Shown here piece by piece: positions 60,566-64,000 of a DNA stretch of 64,000 nt. The notes beneath the pieces are model-generated. The model ran no database searches. It was not told the DNA's origin and saw only the letters and a list, made by a program, of their open reading frames with translations. Source of the DNA: DASUPK01 sp963797265 (lineage in GTDB: Bacteria; Actinomycetota; Thermoleophilia; Solirubrobacterales; 70-9); contig CAWCOY010000002.1 in the NCBI GenBank assembly GCA_963797265.1, positions 310,001 through 374,000 of the forward strand, in the 5' to 3' direction. The translations under genes were made by a program, and so were the position numbers. Each line of letters opens with the position of its first letter. The stretch's first letter is position 1.

Positions 60566-62151
60566 GAGCCGGTGAGGTCGCGGCGTTCGAAGAGACGCAC
60601 GGACGCAAGCATCGCAAGCGCGGCGATCACGACCATCGCGATTGCCGCGCCCGCCTTGAACGACTCCGCCGGGACCAGGGCCACCTGGTGGAACGGGGTC
60701 AGGTTCACGGTCCAGTTCGGCAGGTCGAGCAGAGAGCCGAACAGCTCCCAGACGAACGCCGCCAGGACCAGGCCGTAGGTGATCCCGCTGGTCGCGCGCG
60801 GCACGAGCGAGAAGGCGAGCGCACCGAGACCGAGGAAGAGCAGCGCGATGGGCAGGCAGTTCGCCCCAGCGCCGAGCATGTCCCCCAGGGAGATGTCGGC
60901 GCCTACCGACGCCGCGCCGGCCCAGGTCAGGAAGCCGATGACGAGGGCGAGCAGGACCGCCCCCGACACCGCGAGCGCGAGCCGGCCGGCCAGCCAACGA
61001 CCGCGGCCGACCGGCTGGGCGAACAGCGTCTCTAGGCGCTCGTCGGCCTCCTCATGGCGTGCCGCCGCGATCTGGGAGGTGGTGAAGAGCGAGACCATCA
61101 GGATGAAGATCAGGAAGCTGAAGGCTATGTAGCCGGACGCGCTGGTGACCGAACTCACGCCCAGCTTCTGGAGCTGCTGGTTGAGCCCCTCGGAGACGTT
61201 GGTGGACGAGACGCTGTCGGCCAGTAGACCAATGATCACAGCGAAGAAACCGCCGCCGATCAGCCAGGCCACTAGGCGACCCCGCTCATCTCGCAGGGCC
61301 AGCGCGGTCGGCGAGGAGAGCAGCGCCGGATCGGGTTCCTTGGTGTCCGAGACCTGCACGAACCCGACTCCGACATCTCGCCGCATCGCGATCCACCGGG
61401 CTGCGACGATCAGGACGGCCGCGGCCCCGAGCAGTAGTAGGAGGACCGCGGGCCGGGAACCGGCGAAGGGGCGGAGCTCCTCGGCCCAGCCGAGTGGCGT
61501 CAGCCACCGCACCCAGTCGAGCGAGCTCGCCGTATCGGCGATCACCCGCAGGACGAAGGCAAGACCGAGCACGCCCGCGCCGAGCTCCAGGGCCAGGCGG
61601 CGAGTGGCGGCGAGCTGGCTCACAACGGCGCCCACGCCGAGGGACACCAGGCCGACGGATGCGAGCCCGAGAGCGAAGAGTGCTGACTCGCCGGCCGGAA
61701 GGCCGGCCACCACCAGGCCGAGCCAGACCGCCAGCCAGAGGATCGCCGCCCCGGCGATCCCGGCTGCGATCGAGGCGACGAACGAGATCCGGCGACCGAC
61801 TGGCTGCGAGAGAAGCAGCTCCTCGTGTCCCAAGTCTTCCTCCGCGCGCATGGACCTGACGGCCGCCAGGACGCCCCAGGCCGCCGCGAAGATCGCCAGC
61901 ACCCCGGCCACCCGCCAGGCGGCGTAGCCACCCGCGGTGAGCAGGTCGTGCGGCACGCCGTAGAAGAGCCGGACGGACTTGTTGTCGCCAAAGGTCTTGG
62001 CGAAGTCGATCCGGTCCTGCATGGTCGGGTACGTGCTGCCGTAGGCGCTGGTCTGCCCCCACGCATAGACGAAGAAGAAGGCGGCGAAGCAGAGGTCGCG
62101 GACGCGGCCCGCCGCGAACCGCCGCCGCGCGATCGCGCTAAGAGCCGCCAT
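60562..62151 (-). CDS. ABC transporter permease (antibiotic-export type)
   Basis: A 529-residue permease with about twelve hydrophobic helices in two similar halves. Two repeats contain an ABC-2-like segment: EEDLGHEELLLSQPVGRR and EEADERLETLFAQPVGRG. It resembles polyketide-antibiotic exporters of actinobacteria (TetB/YhjD types). It pairs with the ATPase gene, overlapping it by 14 bases. The cargo is unknown. Confidence 0.87.
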   Translation of the reverse strand: MAALSAIARRRFAAGRVRDLCFAAFFFVYAWGQTSAYGSTYPTMQDRIDFAKTFGDNKSVRLFYGVPHDLLTAGGYAAWRVAGVLAIFAAAWGVLAAVRSMRAEEDLGHEELLLSQPVGRRISFVASIAAGIAGAAILWLAVWLGLVVAGLPAGESALFALGLASVGLVSLGVGAVVSQLAATRRLALELGAGVLGLAFVLRVIADTASSLDWVRWLTPLGWAEELRPFAGSRPAVLLLLLGAAAVLIVAARWIAMRRDVGVGFVQVSDTKEPDPALLSSPTALALRDERGRLVAWLIGGGFFAVIIGLLADSVSSTNVSEGLNQQLQKLGVSSVTSASGYIAFSFLIFILMVSLFTTSQIAAARHEEADERLETLFAQPVGRGRWLAGRLALAVSGAVLLALVIGFLTWAGAASVGADISLGDMLGAGANCLPIALLFLGLGALAFSLVPRATSGITYGLVLAAFVWELFGSLLDLPNWTVNLTPFHQVALVPAESFKAGAAIAMVVIAALAMLASVRLFERRDLTGS

Positions 62152-63037
62152 CGCCGTGGGTCGACTCGTAGTGGTGCAGGAAGATCTCCTCGAGCGAGGG
62201 CTCGCGGCTGGTCAGCGATACCACCTTCTGGTCAGCGAGCGCCTGGAGCAGCGGCTCGATGCTGCCGCTCACCTCGAAGCGGAGTGAATGCTCGCCCGCC
62301 GGCGTCGCCTGGATCCCGTCGAGCGAGCCGATCTGGGGCGGCGCCCCGTCGAAGGTGACCTCGACGCGCTGCGCCCCGAGGTGGCGCATCTCCGCCAGGT
62401 TCCCCTCGTCGACGAGCGTCCCGTTGTTGAGGATCCCGACACGGTCGCAGAGCGCCTCCACCTCGCTGAGGATGTGCGAGGAGAGGAAGACGGTCTGCCC
62501 GCGCTCCTTCGCCTCGTGGACGGTCTCGCGGAAGGCGACCTCCATCAGCGGGTCCAGCCCGCTGGTCGGCTCGTCGAGGATCAGCAGGTCGGCGCGGGTC
62601 GCGAGCGCGGCCACGAGCTGAACCTTCTGGCGGTTGCCCTTGGAGAGCGCCCGGACCCGCTTCGAAGTGTCGAGCTTGAAGCGCTCGACCAGCTGGTCGC
62701 GATAGGCGACATCGGTGCCGCCGTGCAGCCGCTCGAGGAACTCGAACGTCTCGGCCGAGGTCAGCTTCGGCCACAGAAACGGCTCGCCCGGCACGTAGGC
62801 GACCCTGCGATGGGCGGCCACCGGGTCGCCCCAGGCGTCGATCCCGAAGAGCTCGGCCCGCCCCGCGCTGGCCCGGTGCAGCCCGAGCAGCAGGCGGATC
62901 GTCGTCGTCTTGCCGGCGCCGTTCGGGCCGAGGTATCCGTACACCTCGCCCCCTCGCACCGCGAGGTCGAGCGAGTCCAGCGCCAGGGTCTCGCCGTAGC
63001 GCTTGGTCAGCCCCTGGGTGCGGATCGCGTCGGCCAT
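62138..63037 (-). CDS. ABC transporter ATP-binding protein
   Basis: A 299-residue ATPase. Walker A is GPNGAGKTT (37-45), the signature LSKGNRQKV, Walker B LLILDEPTSGLDPLM and the switch histidine in FLSSHILSEVEALCD. The C-terminal 75 residues form the extension typical of the CcmA/DrrA-like exporter group. It powers the permease encoded immediately downstream; the AhpD-like gene precedes it by three bases. Confidence 0.92.
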   Translation of the reverse strand: MADAIRTQGLTKRYGETLALDSLDLAVRGGEVYGYLGPNGAGKTTTIRLLLGLHRASAGRAELFGIDAWGDPVAAHRRVAYVPGEPFLWPKLTSAETFEFLERLHGGTDVAYRDQLVERFKLDTSKRVRALSKGNRQKVQLVAALATRADLLILDEPTSGLDPLMEVAFRETVHEAKERGQTVFLSSHILSEVEALCDRVGILNNGTLVDEGNLAEMRHLGAQRVEVTFDGAPPQIGSLDGIQATPAGEHSLRFEVSGSIEPLLQALADQKVVSLTSREPSLEEIFLHHYESTHGDGGS

Positions 63038-63040
63038 CGC

Positions 63041-63520
63041 CTAGGCCGTCTGCGCGAGCGTTCCCGGCTCGTAATGCCCGGGCTCGACCCGTGCCGTGAT
63101 GTTGAGGCGGTTCCACGAGTTGATCGACGTGATCACGAACATCAGGTGGATCAGCTCCTTCTCGTCGAACGCCGCGGCGGCGCGATCCCAGACCGGGTCC
63201 GGGACATGGCCGTCTCCGATCAGGGTCATAGCCTCGCAGAGCTCGAGCGCGGCCCGCTCGCGCTCCTCATAGAGCGGGTTCTCGCGCCAGGCGTCCAGCG
63301 CGTAGAGGCGCTCCTCCGTCTCGCCCTGGGCGCGGGCCTCCTTCCAGTGCATGTCGAGGCAGAAGGCACACCCGTTGATCTGCGAGGCGCGCAGGTTGAC
63401 CAGATTGCGTACTCGGGGCTCGATCTCGAGCGCCTGATCGAGCCTGACCATCGCAGCCAGCGGCTTCATCATCGGTTCGCCGACTTCGATCCGCTTCGCG
63501 TGAATGGATTCCATCGTCAC
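63041..63520 (-). CDS. AhpD-like / carboxymuconolactone decarboxylase family protein
   Basis: A 159-residue protein of the CMD/AhpD fold. The redox motif CxxC is C51 and C54 in NGCAFCLDMH, with H58 as the proton relay. It could be a peroxidase or a thiol-linked reductase. The ending SINSWNRLNITARVEPGHY matches the alkylhydroperoxidase branch. Its start overlaps the SRPBCC stop by four bases, so the two are coupled. Confidence 0.88.
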   Translation of the reverse strand: MTMESIHAKRIEVGEPMMKPLAAMVRLDQALEIEPRVRNLVNLRASQINGCAFCLDMHWKEARAQGETEERLYALDAWRENPLYEERERAALELCEAMTLIGDGHVPDPVWDRAAAAFDEKELIHLMFVITSINSWNRLNITARVEPGHYEPGTLAQTA

Positions 63521-63981
63521 TGCTCCTCTCTGTCGTCTTTCGAATTGAGCCGCTCCGCGAGCCGCTCCAGGGCCCGGGCGTTGGCGCGACGGCCGACGGC
63601 CCGCGTCAGCGGAGCGGCGAGCCGCTCGCTGAGTGGCGCCTCCAGCCAGGCAAAGTCGAAGACGATGCGGGTGCCGCCGCCCGGCAGCGGCTCGAGCACG
63701 TAGGTACCGCGGGTGCGGCGGCGTCCCTTGGCGCTGACCGACTCTTCCGTGGTCGTTCGGGAGGCCTCGGCCGCGACGACCTCCATGTCGAGCCAGTCGT
63801 CGCGCCCAGGGCTCTTCACTCGCATCCGAGCCCTGGCCCCGACGCCGCGGTTAGGACCGGACAGCTGCCAGTCGATCAGGAAGTGATCGGTGAAGCGCTC
63901 GTGGTTGGCGAGCACCTCGAGGAACTCGTAGACCTGCTCGGGCGGCCGCGGGACCTCGATCGTGACGCTGACCGGCTTCAT
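63517..63981 (-). CDS. SRPBCC / polyketide cyclase-like protein
   Basis: A 154-residue START-like (SRPBCC) lipid-binding fold. It begins with VSVTIEVPRPPEQVYEFLE and has the hydrophobic strand GTRIVFDFAWLEAPL. The ligand is unknown. It is the first gene of the minus-strand run AhpD-ABC-NDH-2 and starts at ATG 63981, 19 bases from the window edge. Confidence 0.83.
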   Translation of the reverse strand: MKPVSVTIEVPRPPEQVYEFLEVLANHERFTDHFLIDWQLSGPNRGVGARARMRVKSPGRDDWLDMEVVAAEASRTTTEESVSAKGRRRTRGTYVLEPLPGGGTRIVFDFAWLEAPLSERLAAPLTRAVGRRANARALERLAERLNSKDDREEQ

Positions 63982-64000
63982 CGGCTCCTCCGTCGTCTAC

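Noticed and set aside
58137..60617. 826-codon minus-strand frame across three genes
   Set aside because: It is a shadow frame across the SnoaL-like, EamA-like and NDH-2 genes, all of which have clear motifs in their own frames.

Overview
The window is high-GC DNA, and its gene content points to an actinobacterium. The best guess is class Thermoleophilia (Solirubrobacterales-like); this rests on the actinobacterial QcrCAB/CtaCDE respiratory cluster, type III glutamine synthetase, WS/DGAT acyltransferase and many GTG starts in overlapping operons. It is an inference, not a database match. I see no tRNA, rRNA, CRISPR array, prophage or classical insertion sequence. The content is mostly chromosomal housekeeping and metabolism.

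Layout: (1) 1-1255, an arsenic cassette with a truncated divergent regulator, arsenate reductase and an aquaporin, whose two divergent promoters look leaderless around one palindrome. (2) 1286-7629, the phosphate operon pstS-pstC-pstA-pstB-phoU (minus strand) with two PhoB-like regulator genes upstream. The pstS promoter and the promoter of a receiver-less winged-helix gene share one 38-base element. pstA is frameshifted, and the 5' end of pstB looks abnormal. (3) 7630-11267, a possible Pho-driven leader or small RNA with a strong intrinsic terminator, a CDF metal exporter, a rhodanese and two UppP-type phosphatase genes separated by a small membrane protein. (4) 11325-19390, an M23 peptidase, two enoyl-CoA hydratases, an AbiEi/DUF559 gene precisely bracketed by hairpin repeats, an HD phosphohydrolase, an EamA transporter, YjbQ, a lipoate/octanoate transferase and a HAD phosphatase. 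(5) 19408-30065, a GH15 glucan/trehalose hydrolase, then a coupled five-gene operon (TPP oxidase, enolase-superfamily dehydratase, giant FAD/Fe-S dehydrogenase, zinc ribbon, CDF transporter), a membrane protein and an SDR. (6) 30098-37990, the complete terminal respiratory chain: CtaG-like factor and ctaC-ctaD-ctaE-(unknown membrane protein)-qcrC-qcrA-qcrB. (7) 38224-48086, small membrane proteins, a sulfotransferase, a 28-base poly-C tract, a metallophosphoesterase, a TMEM175-like channel, a diguanylate cyclase, glyoxalase-fold proteins, type III glutamine synthetase and an acetyltransferase. (8) 48067-63981, an MFS exporter, a WS/DGAT acyltransferase, a second diguanylate cyclase, a DUF2855 protein, a DHFR-like reductase, a Na+/H+ antiporter, a cupin, an acyl-CoA ligase, SnoaL-like and EamA-like proteins, type II NADH dehydrogenase, an ABC exporter pair, and AhpD-like and SRPBCC proteins.

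The strongest candidates for something undescribed are the AbiEi/DUF559 gene whose start and stop codons lie inside two copies of a hairpin repeat; the shared Pho element together with the receiver-less PhoB-like protein and the terminated RNA upstream of the CDF gene; and the 28-C tract between two divergent genes. Several indel-like anomalies (pstA, perhaps pstB) and genes without a usual start codon (DUF2855, GNAT) may be sequencing artefacts and are flagged as such.
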